Numbered from the stretch's first letter, positions 48,181-59,096 are shown. The stretch: 64,000 bases of DNA from Prunus persica (GCF_000346465.2 NC_034012.1:1265134-1329133); one strand, 5' to 3'. Numbers and translations are program-made. Notes: generated from the letters alone by a model not told the origin.

Positions 48181-49400
48181 TAAAATATTCGATTTAATAT
48201 TCTACTTGTAGAGTATAGCCGGCTATACTTTTGACATTGTACATAGTTCATAAAAAATTAATATAAACTTAGTATCTTTAGGTCAATAATATATATTTAA
48301 AAAAAAATTCTAATTAGTAATTAAGTAATATCTTATCATTTTTTTAGTTACTTTCATTTGTAATTATGTTTTAATTATTCTTTTAGTGAATAATTAATGT
48401 TAAATATTTCAATTGACTTTGTAAATTATATTACTTAATAAATAGTAATTAATTTTTAATAAAATATTTAATTATTAATTATTCACTAACAAAATAATAA
48501 TTAAAACATAACTACTAATTAAAGTAATTAAAAAAGAGAAATCCATATTATGCTATTGAAAGGTATAGCAGCATGTATAGCGGCTATACTTGTGTAATAT
48601 TCTTCTTATAGAGTATAGCCGTGCGGCTATACGGTTGAAATATACTTGTAGAATCTCGTCAGGCTGCCAAGCTGTTGAAATATTGTTCATTAAAGCGTAT
48701 AGCCGCTCGGCTATACCTTTGAAATATTCTTCTATTTAGACATTGAGTAATATCTTATCATTTTTTAGTTACTTTCATTTGTAATTAAGTTTTAATTATT
48801 ATTTCTTTAGTGAATTATTAGTATTAAATGTTTAAATGAACTTCATAAATTATATTTCTTAATAAATAGTAATTAATTTTTTTCTTTAATAAAATATTTA
48901 AATACTAATTAACGTAATTAAAAGAGAAATCCATATTATGCTACTTAAAGGTATACCCAACCGGTTATACCTTTGAAACTCTATTTAATGAAACTTTCTA
49001 TTTTATAGTATAGCCACGCGGCTAAACGTTTGAAATTCTCCTCTTAAAGAGCATAGCCGCCCGGCTAAACGTTTGAAATTCTCCTCTTAAAAAGCATAGC
49101 CCCACGGCAATACATTTGAAATATTCTACATAGTTACTTTCATTTGTAATTATGTTTTAATAATTAGTATTAAATATTTTAATTCACTTCTAAAATTATA
49201 TTACTTAATAAATAGTAATAATTTTTTTTGGTTTAATAAAATATTTAAATACTAATTATTCACTAACTAAATATTAATTAAAACAAAACTACAAATTAAA
49301 GTCATTGAAAAACATATGGTATAGCCGCACGGCTATATGTTTGAAACTTGCTATTTAAAGCCTATAGCTGGTCGGCTATATTGATGAAACTTTCTATTCT
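48181..49400. repeat. AT-rich repeat with recurring TATAGCCG/CGGCTATA palindromes
   Basis: At least ten copies of a 15-20-bp palindrome of the form GTATAGCCGnnnnCGGCTATAC, complete or degraded: near 48213, 48575, 48613, 48697, 48951, 49008, 49051, 49094, 49319 and 49362. Most are followed by a TTTGAAAT-like word. Between them a 200-bp AT-rich block (TTTCATTTGTAATTATGTTT...AGAGAAATCCATATTATGCTA) recurs at about 48357, 48770 and 49137. A piece of that block is also at 25770-25910. No coding potential. Confidence 0.85.
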
Positions 49401-49439
49401 TACAATAGAATTCAAAAAGAAGAAAAACTTACATGTACT

Positions 49440-49906
49440 GGCTCATGAGTATGTAAATCATGGTCGCTTTGAGAGGGGTGTTAGTTCTTGAAATTATTAG
49501 CGGTAAAAAGATTGGTAGATTCCTATATGGCGAAAATGAAGAGGACCTGTTAACCTATGTGAGCATAAATACATTCAGTCAGTGTATTTTCCCTCTTTTA
49601 CCTGGGTGAAATTTCTTTTTGACTATATTGATAGGCCTGGAGAAATTGGAGGGAGCGGATAGGGTTCAAAACATCATAGATCTTGTGTTGACGAGAAGTT
49701 CACAATCCGAAACGATGAGATGCATCCACATTGGTTTATTATGTGTGCAAGAAAATGTGGTGGACAGACCAACCACGGCTTTGGTTGTATCCGTGCTTAA
49801 CAGCCAGTCTCTCACACTCGCAGTACCCTCACAGCCTGCATTCTGGTGGTTGAGTACCAACGGTACAATAACATATTTAGGTTTTAGATTTTGTTTATTT
49901 ATTTAG
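49440..49906 (+). pseudogene. CRK kinase relic (exons 6-7)
   Basis: About 49450-49558 is an exon-6 remnant (HEYVNHGRF, then [14 protein letters not shown] and [10 protein letters not shown]) with a deletion removing SVKSDVFSF. Exon 7 starts at about 49636 (WRNWREG) and shifts frame to [34 protein letters not shown]. It loses the usual end after QPAFWW. Similar to CRK-F and CRK-I; it may be the separated 3' part of CRK-G. Confidence 0.85.
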
Positions 49907-50000
49907 CACCGAAGTTTTGTTGGTAACTTCTTGCTTCAAATTCAAATTGGCGTTGATAAAATGGCTTCCCGTGGCTTCACTATTATGCCTGTTTATCTCC

Positions 50001-50226
50001 ATCCTGAGAGGATGTGGAATATCTTCTGAGTTATGTAAGTAAAAAGGAAAAAAACAGGATTTTTTTTTATTTTTAATCTCTGATTATATTTCTACAAATT
50101 GACAAATTAATGGTTGCAGGCATGCAAAAGTTGGAGGGAAGGGACAGGTTCAAACCTAATAGATCCCACAATGGGGACTAATTCAAGAAGTGAAGAAGTT
50201 TATGATGCATATCCACATTGGGACTA
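50001..50226 (+). pseudogene. CRK relic (end of exon 6 and start of exon 7)
   Basis: The GAGGATGTGGAATATCTTCTG...TATGTAAGTAAAAAGG stretch matches the exon-6 end and donor at 59318-59355. After an AG at about 50120, an exon-7 start reads ACKSWREGTGSNLIDPTMG and then breaks down. It is a second, distinct relic right behind the 49440 one. Confidence 0.75.
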
Positions 50227-50524
50227 ATTAACTCACATCAGCTGCAGCTTGTAAACTGACGAGGTTTTTTTTCAGTTTTCTTGCGAAATTGGCAAGTTGC
50301 CTAGAAAAAGAAAACATGTCGTTGGGGTTGGAATGGGTTTGGAGCTTATGGGCTTTCGTTCCTCGTTCGATCGACTAGCTTATCTGGGTAAACTGAAAAA
50401 TGTGCTATGAAAGAAACAAGAAATGTATAATTGGGCTCTCTGTCTGGATCATGATCATGCATGGAACACAGACAGAGTGGCTTCAAAAGAAAAAAGAAAA
50501 AGTGCAAGCACTATAATTAGAATA

Positions 50525-50632
50525 TATGTTGGAGTCTTCGTCTTCGTCTTCCACTAAGGTAAACCATGTCTTCGTCTTCGTCTTAGTCTTCCACTTCGTC
50601 TTCCACTAATTCGTCTTCGTCTTCCACTTAAT
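50525..50632. repeat. TCTTCG/TCTTCCACT short tandem repeats
   Basis: Irregular repeats of GTCTTC and GTCTTCCACTAA words. No coding meaning seen. Confidence 0.85.
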
Positions 50633-50711
50633 TGGAAGCATCGATTTAACTTGGTGGTGTGTGCACCAGCACCACTCAGAGGTCAGAGCTCTACTTTCTG
50701 AGAATAAAAAG

Positions 50712-51359
50712 TGTTGTGCGGAAGCGTCAACCAACTGCGAGTGAAAAATAACAACAGGCAGGAGAAAAATAGAACAAAATAATCAACAAGAACAACACCA
50801 AGATTTATACTGGTTCGGCAATTGCCTACATCCAGTTTGGAGACGACGGAGTATTCCACTATAATCAATGAGAGAATACAATAGTGTTTAACCACTCAGA
50901 AAACCCAAGCCCCAAATATACCCAAGCTCACACACTCAAGAATATAAAGGGGATACAAATTGAGTACAATTTAGAGAGGGAAAAATAACCAACAATAGCA
51001 ACAAAAGCTTAGTTGCCCAAACTATTATTTTTCTCTCTCCCAACTTCTCTCTTCTCTCATCAACTCTCGGTGCTTTCCGCTCTTCCATTTTTTTCCCAAG
51101 TGCATGTTCCCTTTTATAAGCCAAACATTTGCTCTTCAACCACCCAACGGCAAAAGCAAAACACACAAGTCAAAAAGTAAAAGTAAGCCATCAATGCTAG
51201 CCATTAATTTGTCTCCAATTTGTCTGCTAGCCGAAAGCAAAACACACAAGTCAAAAGGTAAAAGTAAGCCATCAATGCTAGCCATCAATTTGTCTCCAAT
51301 TTGTCTGCTAGCCGAAAGCAGTTTTGCTTTTTGACTAATTTTTGAGCCAATCATCAACA
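50712..51359 (-). repeat. LTR (3' LTR of the minus-strand Copia element)
   Basis: 648 bp, TGTTG...CAACA ends. Contains an 81-bp tandem duplication (51156-51236 and 51237-51317, three or fewer differences), which is also present in the other LTR. Confidence 0.97.
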
Positions 51360-51370
51360 ATCTCCACCTT
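51360..51370 (-). other. Polypurine tract of the Copia element
   Basis: Minus strand AAGGTGGAGAT directly precedes the 3' LTR; plus-strand DNA synthesis would be primed here. Confidence 0.8.
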
Positions 51371-51428
51371 GGCTCAAAACCTCGAAGCAACACTCTCAAT
51401 GGTCGTCTCCCAATCCCCCATGGGGCAA

Positions 51429-54005
51429 TCAACAAACTTTACAAATGCCAATTAAGTCTAAGCAATGCTTAAACTTGAGCAACGAAACTGGCTTTGTCAA
51501 CATATCCGCAGGATTGTCAGCAGTCCCAATTTTCTGAAGAAGAATATCTCCCTCTTCAATAATGGGAAGTGCATATGCCACAATATCAGTAAACCGAGCA
51601 GGCTTTCGAATTTCCCTTCTCGATCTTCTGGTTGCAATAGAATCTTGTTGCTGTGGAGGCTCTTGGGTAGGTGCCTCCTCTTCATCATCGTTGTCCTCAT
51701 CATCATAATCAATTGTAGGACTAGTGTCTGTAGTATCAGACCTTACTGGAACAACTGGAGTTTTCAGTAACTCCACCTGCTTTGAACTACTCATGGTCTT
51801 AGTCGCTTCAATTTCACCTTCATGCTTGTTCTGATTTACCGTAGCAGCCTCATCAAAAGTCACATCTCTGCTTACAACAAATTTCTTCTCATCTGGACAC
51901 CAAAGTCGGTATCCCTTCACGCCAGTGCTAAATCCCATAAATAGAGCTTTCTTTGCTCTTGGATCTAACTTGCTTTCCCTGACATGATAGTAAGCAGGAC
52001 AACCAAATATGAGTAAATACTTGTAATCAGTACAAGGTTTACCAGACCATACCTCCATGGGCATTTTGCCCTCATTCGCAGCAGCAGGCAACCGATTAAT
52101 GAGATGGCTTGCATAAGTAATCGCCTCAGCCCAAAACGCCTTGCCTAAACCAGCATTAGACAACATACACCGAACTTTCTCAAGCAAAGTACGGTTCATG
52201 CGTTCTGCCACCCCATTCTGTTGCGGTGTCTCCCTAACCGTGAAGTGCCTCACAATACCCTCATCTTGACAAACTTTCAAGAAAGGATCAGACTTATATT
52301 CACCACCATTGTCTGATCTGAGAGTCTTGATCTTTCGACCGCTTTGCGTTTCAATCATCTTTTTCCACTTCAGGAATATCCTCAAGACTTCATCTTTACG
52401 CTTCATGGTGTACACCCATATTCTTCTAGAGAAGTCATCAACAAAGGAGACAAAATAATGGCTACCTCCCCAAGATGCATTATTGGAGGGTCCCCAAACA
52501 TCAGTGTGAACATAATCTAGAATGCCTTTAGTGTGGTGAATAGCAGTGCCAAATTTCACTCTAGTTTGCTTACCCAGCACACAGTGTTCACAGAATTCCA
52601 ATTTGCATGCCTTTGCACCTTTCAATAAGCCTTGCTTCACCAATCCTTGCAACGCTTTTTCACCAGCATGCCCAAGACGCATATGCCATAACCTTGTGGT
52701 GTCTGTGCTATCTGCGTCAGCAGCTTCGGTGACAGCTGCTCCACCAATAACTGTACTACCCTGCAAGAAATACAAGTTATTTCGTCTTGTACCTTTCATC
52801 ACCACTAGTGCCCCATGCACAGCTTTAAGAACTCCACCCTCCATGGTGATCTTGAGACCCTTGGATTCCAAAGTGCCCAATGAGATGAGATTCTTCTTCA
52901 TATCCGGAACATACCGAACATCACTCAATTCTCTGACTGTTCCATCATGCATCTTCAAACAGATTTTGCCTATCCCTTGTGTTTTGCAGGCATTATTATT
53001 GCCCATCAAAACAACTCCACCATCCAGCTCCTCGAAGCTAGAAAACCATTCCCGAATAGGACACATATGATAGGTGCAACCTGAATCCAAAATCCACTCA
53101 GTTGAGTGACCATCAGCAGATGAACTAGCCAAAGCAAACTCGAAATCTTCATCTCCAGATTTTGCAACATTTGCTTCAGAACCCGCTTCCTCCTTCTCTT
53201 TGTTCTTCAATTTGGGGCAGTCTTTCTTCCAATGACCCTTTTGGCGACAAAAGGCACATTCATCTTTAGCAGGAAACTTCCCTCGAGATTTTCCCCGCTT
53301 CCCAGATTTTCTTTCCTCTGTTCGACCCCTTGCAACGAGTGCCTCGGTTTGTGAATTTTGAGTCTTCTGTTCCTTCTTTCGACACTCATGATTCACCAAT
53401 GCCGCAGACACCTCATCCAGTTTCACCTCGGATTTTCCATACAACAAAGTAGTTGTCAAATGATCATAATCATCAGGCAATGAATTTAACAAACATAGTG
53501 CCTTATCCTCGTCAGGAATTATCACATCAAGATTTGCTAAATCAGCAAGTATTTTATTATAATCATTGAGGTGTTCATGCATAGAAATACCTGAGCGATA
53601 TTGAAATCGGAAGAGTCGTTTCTTCAAGAAGAGCCGATTTTCTGCGCTCTTGGTCATATACTTCTCCTCCAATTTCATCCATAACTTCTTAGCAGAAGTT
53701 TCCTTCATATACGGGTATTTCAACTCTTTATCAAGGAATGATCGAATAGCGGCACAAGCATGGAGATTAATTCGCGTCCACTGCTTGTCATCAATATCTT
53801 CGGGTTTATCCTCCAGAACCATATCCAGCTCTTGTTGATACAACACATCCATAACTTCACATTGCCACATACCAAAATTATTAGAGCCATTAAATTTATC
53901 AACCTCTAACCTTGTAGTGGCAATTGGATGTCTATTGGATGTAGGTGCCGACGACAACGATGCCGACTCCTTCTCCTTCAAAACTTCGTCTTTTTCTCCA
54001 GCCAT
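51429..54005 (-). CDS. Copia Gag-Pol ORF lacking reverse transcriptase
   Basis: Open frame of 858 aa starting MAGEKDEV (the codon before it is TTG). Order: Gag UBN2-type region (FNGSNNFGMWQCEVMDVLYQ), CCHC zinc knuckle CAFCRQKGHWKKDCP, aspartic protease LDSGCTYHM, GAG-pre-integrase (RLGHAGEKAL, CEHCVLGKQ), integrase core with Asp in HTDVWGP, Asp in RSDNGGEY and Glu in NGVAERMN. After RKPARFTDIVAYALPIIEE the frame passes straight into GDILLQKIGTADNPADMLTK, the family's C-terminal end. The RT motif block and RNase H that should lie between them are missing, with the junction near 51552. No stop codons, so the shortened polyprotein could be made. Confidence 0.95.
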   Translation of the reverse strand: MAGEKDEVLKEKESASLSSAPTSNRHPIATTRLEVDKFNGSNNFGMWQCEVMDVLYQQELDMVLEDKPEDIDDKQWTRINLHACAAIRSFLDKELKYPYMKETSAKKLWMKLEEKYMTKSAENRLFLKKRLFRFQYRSGISMHEHLNDYNKILADLANLDVIIPDEDKALCLLNSLPDDYDHLTTTLLYGKSEVKLDEVSAALVNHECRKKEQKTQNSQTEALVARGRTEERKSGKRGKSRGKFPAKDECAFCRQKGHWKKDCPKLKNKEKEEAGSEANVAKSGDEDFEFALASSSADGHSTEWILDSGCTYHMCPIREWFSSFEELDGGVVLMGNNNACKTQGIGKICLKMHDGTVRELSDVRYVPDMKKNLISLGTLESKGLKITMEGGVLKAVHGALVVMKGTRRNNLYFLQGSTVIGGAAVTEAADADSTDTTRLWHMRLGHAGEKALQGLVKQGLLKGAKACKLEFCEHCVLGKQTRVKFGTAIHHTKGILDYVHTDVWGPSNNASWGGSHYFVSFVDDFSRRIWVYTMKRKDEVLRIFLKWKKMIETQSGRKIKTLRSDNGGEYKSDPFLKVCQDEGIVRHFTVRETPQQNGVAERMNRTLLEKVRCMLSNAGLGKAFWAEAITYASHLINRLPAAANEGKMPMEVWSGKPCTDYKYLLIFGCPAYYHVRESKLDPRAKKALFMGFSTGVKGYRLWCPDEKKFVVSRDVTFDEAATVNQNKHEGEIEATKTMSSSKQVELLKTPVVPVRSDTTDTSPTIDYDDEDNDDEEEAPTQEPPQQQDSIATRRSRREIRKPARFTDIVAYALPIIEEGDILLQKIGTADNPADMLTKPVSLLKFKHCLDLIGICKVC

Positions 54006-54123
54006 CAAATCTGCTTGGTACTATTCACGGGACTGTAGCAGAGCACTATTCACGGGGTACTGTTTACAGTACTGTAGCACCAGCAAATTTTTCACTCCTA
54101 CAAGACCCCAGTCGAAAACTGGA

Positions 54124-54135
54124 GCTCTGATACCA
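54124..54135 (-). other. Primer binding site (tRNA-iMet type)
   Basis: Minus strand TGGTATCAGAGC, two bases inside the 5' LTR; the standard plant Copia primer site. Confidence 0.93.
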
Positions 54136-54137
54136 CT

Positions 54138-54785
54138 TGTTGTGCGGAAGCGTCAACCAACTGCGAGTGAAAAATAACAACAGGCAGGAGAAAAATAGAA
54201 CAAAATAATCAACAAGAACAACACCAAGATTTATACTGGTTCGGCAATTGCCTACATCCAGTTTGGAGACGACGGAGTATTCCACTATAATCAATGAGAG
54301 AATACAATAGTGTTTAACCACTCAGAAAACCCAAGCCCCAAATATACCCAAGCTCACACACTCAAGAATATAAAGGGGATACAAATTGAGTACAATTTAG
54401 AGAGGGAAAAATAACCAACAATAGCAACAAAAGCTTAGTTGCCCAAACTATTATTTTTCTCTCTCCCAACTTCTCTCTTCTCTCATCAACTCTCGGTGCT
54501 TTCCGCTCTTCCATTTTTTTCCCAAGTGCATGTTCCCTTTTATAAGCCAAACATTTGCTCTTCAACCACCCAACGGCAAAAGCAAAACACACAAGTCAAA
54601 AAGTAAAAGTAAGCCATCAATGCTAGCCATTAATTTGTCTCCAATTTGTCTGCTAGCCGAAAGCAAAACACACAAGTCAAAAGGTAAAAGTAAGCCATCA
54701 ATGCTAGCCATCAATTTGTCTCCAATTTGTCTGCTAGCCGAAAGCAGTTTTGCTTTTTGACTAATTTTTGAGCCAATCATCAACA
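54138..54785 (-). repeat. LTR (5' LTR of the minus-strand Copia element)
   Basis: 648 bp, same as 50712-51359 by eye, including the 81-bp internal duplication. It should hold the element promoter; the minus-strand TATA was not fixed. Confidence 0.97.
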
Positions 54786-55548
54786 AAAAGCTCTAGCCGA
54801 AGCTTTTATATATTCTTATTTCTTATTTGAGAAGCACCAGCACCACTCAGAACAAACACATCAATTGAGATCCTTAACCCTGTCATATATACCTCTGCAG
54901 GTTTCACCCTGTACAACGAGCCAAAAGAAAGAAGTCTCAACTTCTACATTCATTTTCAAGATTAATGAAAATTAGAAAGAAAGAACCCTAATTGCCAATT
55001 GGACATGGTGTTCAACTGGGCAGGCAAGGAACCCTAATTGCCGAGCCAACCAGTAAAAATTGACCACTCAGTCTCCGCGTGCACGATGACATATACATAT
55101 TTTACTGTAGGGGTGCTCAGATTTGATCCATCTTAGTATCTTTCATTACAAGTTCTATTCGTTTGGAATTCATTTTTAAATATGGACCGGTGATACAAAG
55201 CATTCAAGATCGGAATGATGGATTTTCTTGCTAATTTTTTTTCTGCTTTTCAAGACAAACACACGAGGCACAATATTACTACAGGATGGCCACCGATCCA
55301 CAGTATCAACATGAGCATGACATAAAAGAATTAATATTGTATCAACTTAATCTATCTGGATCTTCCACATTTTGCCGATCCAACACTCCCACAATTAATT
55401 CTTATTATTATCCTGGATTTGAGAAAAGCATCCTATACGTCTAATTTGGTAGTGAGTCCGCCTCCAAAGTTCGAGTCTCCTTCCTGTATCGGGATAGTTT
55501 TCGCTATAAAAGCCGAAGTTATTTTCATACAGAGGAACAAACAGAGAA
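54786..55548. other. Spacer upstream of CRK-H
   Basis: No gene. CTATAAAAG at about 55504-55512 is a plausible TATA box for CRK-H, 37-45 bp before its ATG. Confidence 0.45.
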
Positions 55549-56566
55549 ATGGGTTCCTCAAGATTGCTAATTTTCTTCATTCTTCCTATACTCTTGGTCT
55601 TGGCCCCTCTTGCTCCTACCATAGTGGGCGACCATAGCACCAGCGGTGTTTGCACGATGAGAGCAGACTACTGCTGGAGCTGCTTCAATACTAAAAACAC
55701 CAACAATGGCAACATCTACAATCAAAACCTCAACACCCTCCTCTCCTCTTTCCCTTCCAACCCCAAAATCAATCCCAGATTTTACAGTTCTTCTCTGGGA
55801 CGAGCCCCCAACAAAGTGAACGCAATTGCCGTATGCAGAGGGGACGTTGCACTCGAAGATTGCCGCACCTGTTTCAAGGACTCTGTTTCCATTCTCCTGC
55901 AGAACTGTACTAATCAGAAGGAAGCAATCATATGGGCAGAGCGCTGTGCGGTTCGATACTCGAACATCTCGATTTTCGGTGTGCTTGAATATGAGCCTGT
56001 TAAGTTTGTGCCGAGCCCAAATAACATATCAAACGCTGAACAGTACAAGCAGGTGCGCGACCCCTTATTTGGAAATTTAAGTGAGAAAGCTGCAGCAGGG
56101 AACTCTGTTTTAAAATTTGCAGCAGGGAATGCGTTGGTGCCTTTAACAAATCAAACTATATATGCAACTGTCCAGTGCAGCCCTGATTTGAACAAACAAA
56201 ACTGCAGCGATTGCCTTAAAAAGTCCATCCCAAATATTACAGAGTGTTGTGGTGGTGTGGGTGGAGGAAGAGTTCTTAGACCCAGCTGTTATTTGAGGTT
56301 TGAGTCCAATCCTTTCTGAGTCTGGAGCAGATACCCTAATAAACCTTCCAGGCGAACAAGGTATAATAATTTATTTTTGTTTGTTGCTTAATTTCTTGTT
56401 TGAGCCCCAATTAGTTAACACCACGTCGCTAACAAACAGAGCCTTGTGATTTTTGCAGGAAATAATACGAGTATCATTACAATAAAAGTGTCGCCACCGT
56501 CATTCTGACGATTGGTATTGTCATTATGCTTGTGAGAGTCTGGAAGCGAAGAAGGGCAAGAAAGTT
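55549..56566 (+). pseudogene. CRK-H: broken CRK (ectodomain and TM exon remnants)
   Basis: Exon 1 by homology is 55549-56360: signal peptide MGSSRLLIFFILPILL, extra-cysteine N-terminus (VCTMRADYCWSC), DUF26 motifs CRGDVALEDCRTC and CSPDLNKQNCSDC. A 2-bp loss near 56317 (FYESGAD becomes F then stop) ends the frame at 56319. The TM exon starts at 56459 and also needs a frame change near 56500 to read TVILTIGIVIMLVRVWKRRR. Homology stops near 56566; exons 3-4 are not found. Pieces of exons 5 and 6 follow at 57190 and 59205, separated by foreign DNA. Confidence 0.9.
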
Positions 56567-56805
56567 TATTCAATTTTGTTTTATTACAATTTTGAATTTA
56601 ACAAGGGCACTTATCGTTTGTTGGTGCTTGAATGTGTCAAGACCAATGTAATAGGGATTACCCTCTTTTTGCTTAATAATAAAAAATAAGGATTATTCTA
56701 TTGTTTTTTTATTTATTTTATACAATACGATATTCTAAATTATTTTAATATATGAGCTCTGATGCAAAGGGCAGACATTATATGGTATAATCTTAATTTT
56801 GCTTT

Positions 56806-57121
56806 TGTAATGTCTAAGTGTATATTCATGCCAAATCTAAAGGTCTTAGTAAGATTTTGGTTGAAGGAGATTCTAAGCTCCTAATTGATTCTGTTAACAA
56901 AGTTTGTGAAGTCCCCTGGCGTCTCCCACACTTTGGTTAAGAATATTCATTTCTTGGCTTGTTTTGAGGAAATCATCTTTCAGTGTGTCCCACGTGAGGC
57001 GAATTTTTCTACAGGCGCTTTGGCTTCGGCTGATCATTTGTACATGTCTCCCCATGTTTGGATTCATTCTCTCCCTCCTGCTGCTAAATATGATTGTTTG
57101 TTCGATTTAGTTGCTTTGTAG
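56806..57121 (+). pseudogene. RNase H-like fragment, probably from a LINE-type element
   Basis: Reads AKSKGLSKILVEGDSKLLID, SVNKVCEVPW, then in the next frame VKNIHFLACFEEIIFQCVPR and EANFSTGALASADHLY. The VEGDS and V-x-REAN patterns are typical of plant RNase H domains of non-LTR elements and related host proteins. One frameshift near 56925; no reverse transcriptase part is seen. It lies where the CRK-H exons 3-4 are missing. Confidence 0.7.
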
Positions 57122-57189
57122 TGTTCCTTTTCTGTTGTGTAAGATGTGCGGACTGGACAACTCCAAAAAGCCCAATTCAAAATGAATGC

Positions 57190-57312
57190 GCATGCCGAAA
57201 TAAACCCCAAGATTTTAGCATGGCGAGGTAATATATTAGATTTTAGCATGGCGAGGTTGTTCGTGCTTGATCAAACACAAGGAAGTACCAATTGAATTGT
57301 GGGGACCTAGTA
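57190..57312 (+). pseudogene. CRK exon-5 relic (DFG region)
   Basis: MARLFVLDQTQGSTN, a stop, then IVGT and TAGTAAGTA as at the end of CRK exon 5. The DFG motif reads DFS. A short piece (GATTTTAGCATGGCGAGGT) is duplicated at 57210 and 57240. Probably part of CRK-H. Confidence 0.85.
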
Positions 57313-57319
57313 AGTACTA

Positions 57320-57504
57320 GCAATGGGCCCGTTAGGCCTAGGTTCGGTTTGAGTTGGTTTTTAGGGCTCAACCCGAACACCGAACCGTAGGCTTCAGTTT
57401 GGCTATTTTTAAAACCAAAACCAAACCATAATTGATGAAAACCGACCACTTCGGTTAATCGGACTTGGTGGTTTGATTTGGTTCGGTTTCAGTTTTTTGG
57501 CTTT

Positions 57505-57553
<49 letters not shown>

Positions 57554-58000
57554 AAAAAAGAGAGGGAGAGATGGAGAAGAAGAAGGAGAAAAAGAAAAGA
57601 GAGAGAAGAAGAAGAATGAAAAAAGAAGAAGAGGGAGATGGGGAGAGGGAGTGAAGACAGACATAAGAAGAAGGAAAAAAAAATAGAGAGAGAGGGACTG
57701 ATAAAGACAAGACAAACGGAGAGATTAAGAGAAAAGAAAAAGAAAAGATTGAAACTATGTATTATATATACATTCCTTAATATATATATATCTTATAATA
57801 ATATTATATATATATATTTTTTTTAATATCTTCAGTTTGGTTTGGTTAAACAGGAGTTTTGAATATTGCAAACCGTACACCGAACCATATATTTCAGATT
57901 GGTTTGGGTTCAAACCGATGACCCAAAAAAAAATTGAAAAAAAAACCAAACCATCAGTTTGGTTTGGGCGGTTTGACCGGGTTACCGGTTAGAGGTAGGA
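57320..58000. repeat. Low-complexity repeat region rich in GGTTTGG/AACCGAACC words
   Basis: Opposed AACCGAACC-like words at both sides (about 57340-57490 and 57835-57990) around purine-rich DNA suggest an old non-autonomous element, but the ends could not be defined. Confidence 0.5.
57506..57551. repeat. GA dinucleotide microsatellite
   Basis: About 46 bp of uninterrupted GA followed by impure GAA/GAGG tracts to about 57740. Confidence 0.95.
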
Positions 58001-58227
58001 AAATCATGATCGGGATAGCGGACCTAAAGCTATGGAATTTGGGCGATTCCCTAAATGCCTTTCTGGATATTCCTCAGTGTCCCGGCTATTCACGGTGCGA
58101 GCCGCGAGAGCAGTACCAAATTGAGGCAAACTCTGAATACATAATATGACCTCAAAATAACAGGGAATACACAGTGCAGTAGCAATAAATGCGAGAATAT
58201 TTACTTTCATAATCTCATTTGTTTAAT

Positions 58228-59096
58228 TTTAAAACCGTGTGAAATGTGTACAAAGTTGTGAAAATATGTAGGAAAGATGGTATTATTTATACAGACATGG
58301 AGATCTAAATAGTGGCATCATGCTTTGTTTAGCAAGTCTAAGTTACAAAAAATAGGATAACATGTTTTTTTATGCTGTTTGTCAGGTTAAAATACTAACC
58401 ATATTTTAATAAATCAAGTAGCAGTTAAAACATCAAAATATCGGCAATATTGAGCTACTTATTGTTCAAAAGAGTTTGGATAGGTCTTTATATATATGCT
58501 ACTAGGTGATGGAAGATGATTTTTCTACATTGATCTCTGTTATGAGGGGTTCTTTCTCTTGTTAGCTTAGCAGTAGAGGTGGCTTATGTTCTTTCTTGTC
58601 CTCTGCGGAGGTTTTAACTATGTTAGTGTAGATAAATGGAAAATTTTGAGTGAAAACAACAAGTATTATCACATAATTAAGTTCAAAAATCCAACAAGAC
58701 AACACAACAATTTAGGTACATCAAGCATTCTATTAATATGATGGACAAAAGTATAACCTCAATCTATTTAACCTCAATCTATTTAATCAGTGGCCACCAA
58801 AGCATCTCCAACAGTGAACGCAAATCTTCCATCGTTGTCCCCCAACCAGGCCAACCAGCTAGTTCGAAATCAACTGAAGATGAACTCCTTCTCTGAGCGA
58901 ACGAAACGTTCGCAGGGAAAGAAAGACAGAAGGAAAAGGGACAAAAAGGGAAGAACATAAAATGTTAAGTGGAGGTCATTTTCGGCGCTAATGAGAAAAC
59001 AAAATTGAAAATAATACTGAAAAGAGGGACATTTCCGTCATTACATTATGCTTAAATACAATATAGAGTTGGATTGAGCTTTAGTATATACATAAT
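58228..59096 (-). mobile_element. Decayed relative of the 12438-15441 Helitron
   Basis: Aligns with the Helitron from AAATGTGTACAAAGTTGTGA (against 12482) through TATATGCTACTAG, TTTTTCTAC, TTATCACATAATTAAGTT and ATTCTATTAAT. It then leaves homology, and its far end still reads GAGCTTTAGTATATAC. The terminal hairpin and CTAG are lost. The middle is replaced by unrelated DNA. Confidence 0.7.

Larger units (their letters stand above)
50712..54785 (-). mobile_element. Copia LTR retrotransposon, 4.07 kb, RT-deleted
   Basis: LTRs 50712-51359 and 54138-54785 are the same length, with no difference seen by eye. A perfect AAAAG target duplication flanks it (50707-50711 and 54786-54790). A tRNA-iMet type primer site and a purine tract lie at the correct inner borders for minus-strand orientation. 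The single ORF has Gag, protease and integrase but lacks reverse transcriptase and most of RNase H. LTR identity points to a recent insertion, so another element must have supplied RT. Confidence 0.97.

Noticed and set aside
57320..58000. A hAT-type MITE around the GA tract
   Set aside because: Opposed AACCGAACC-like words exist, but no matching ends or 8-bp duplication.
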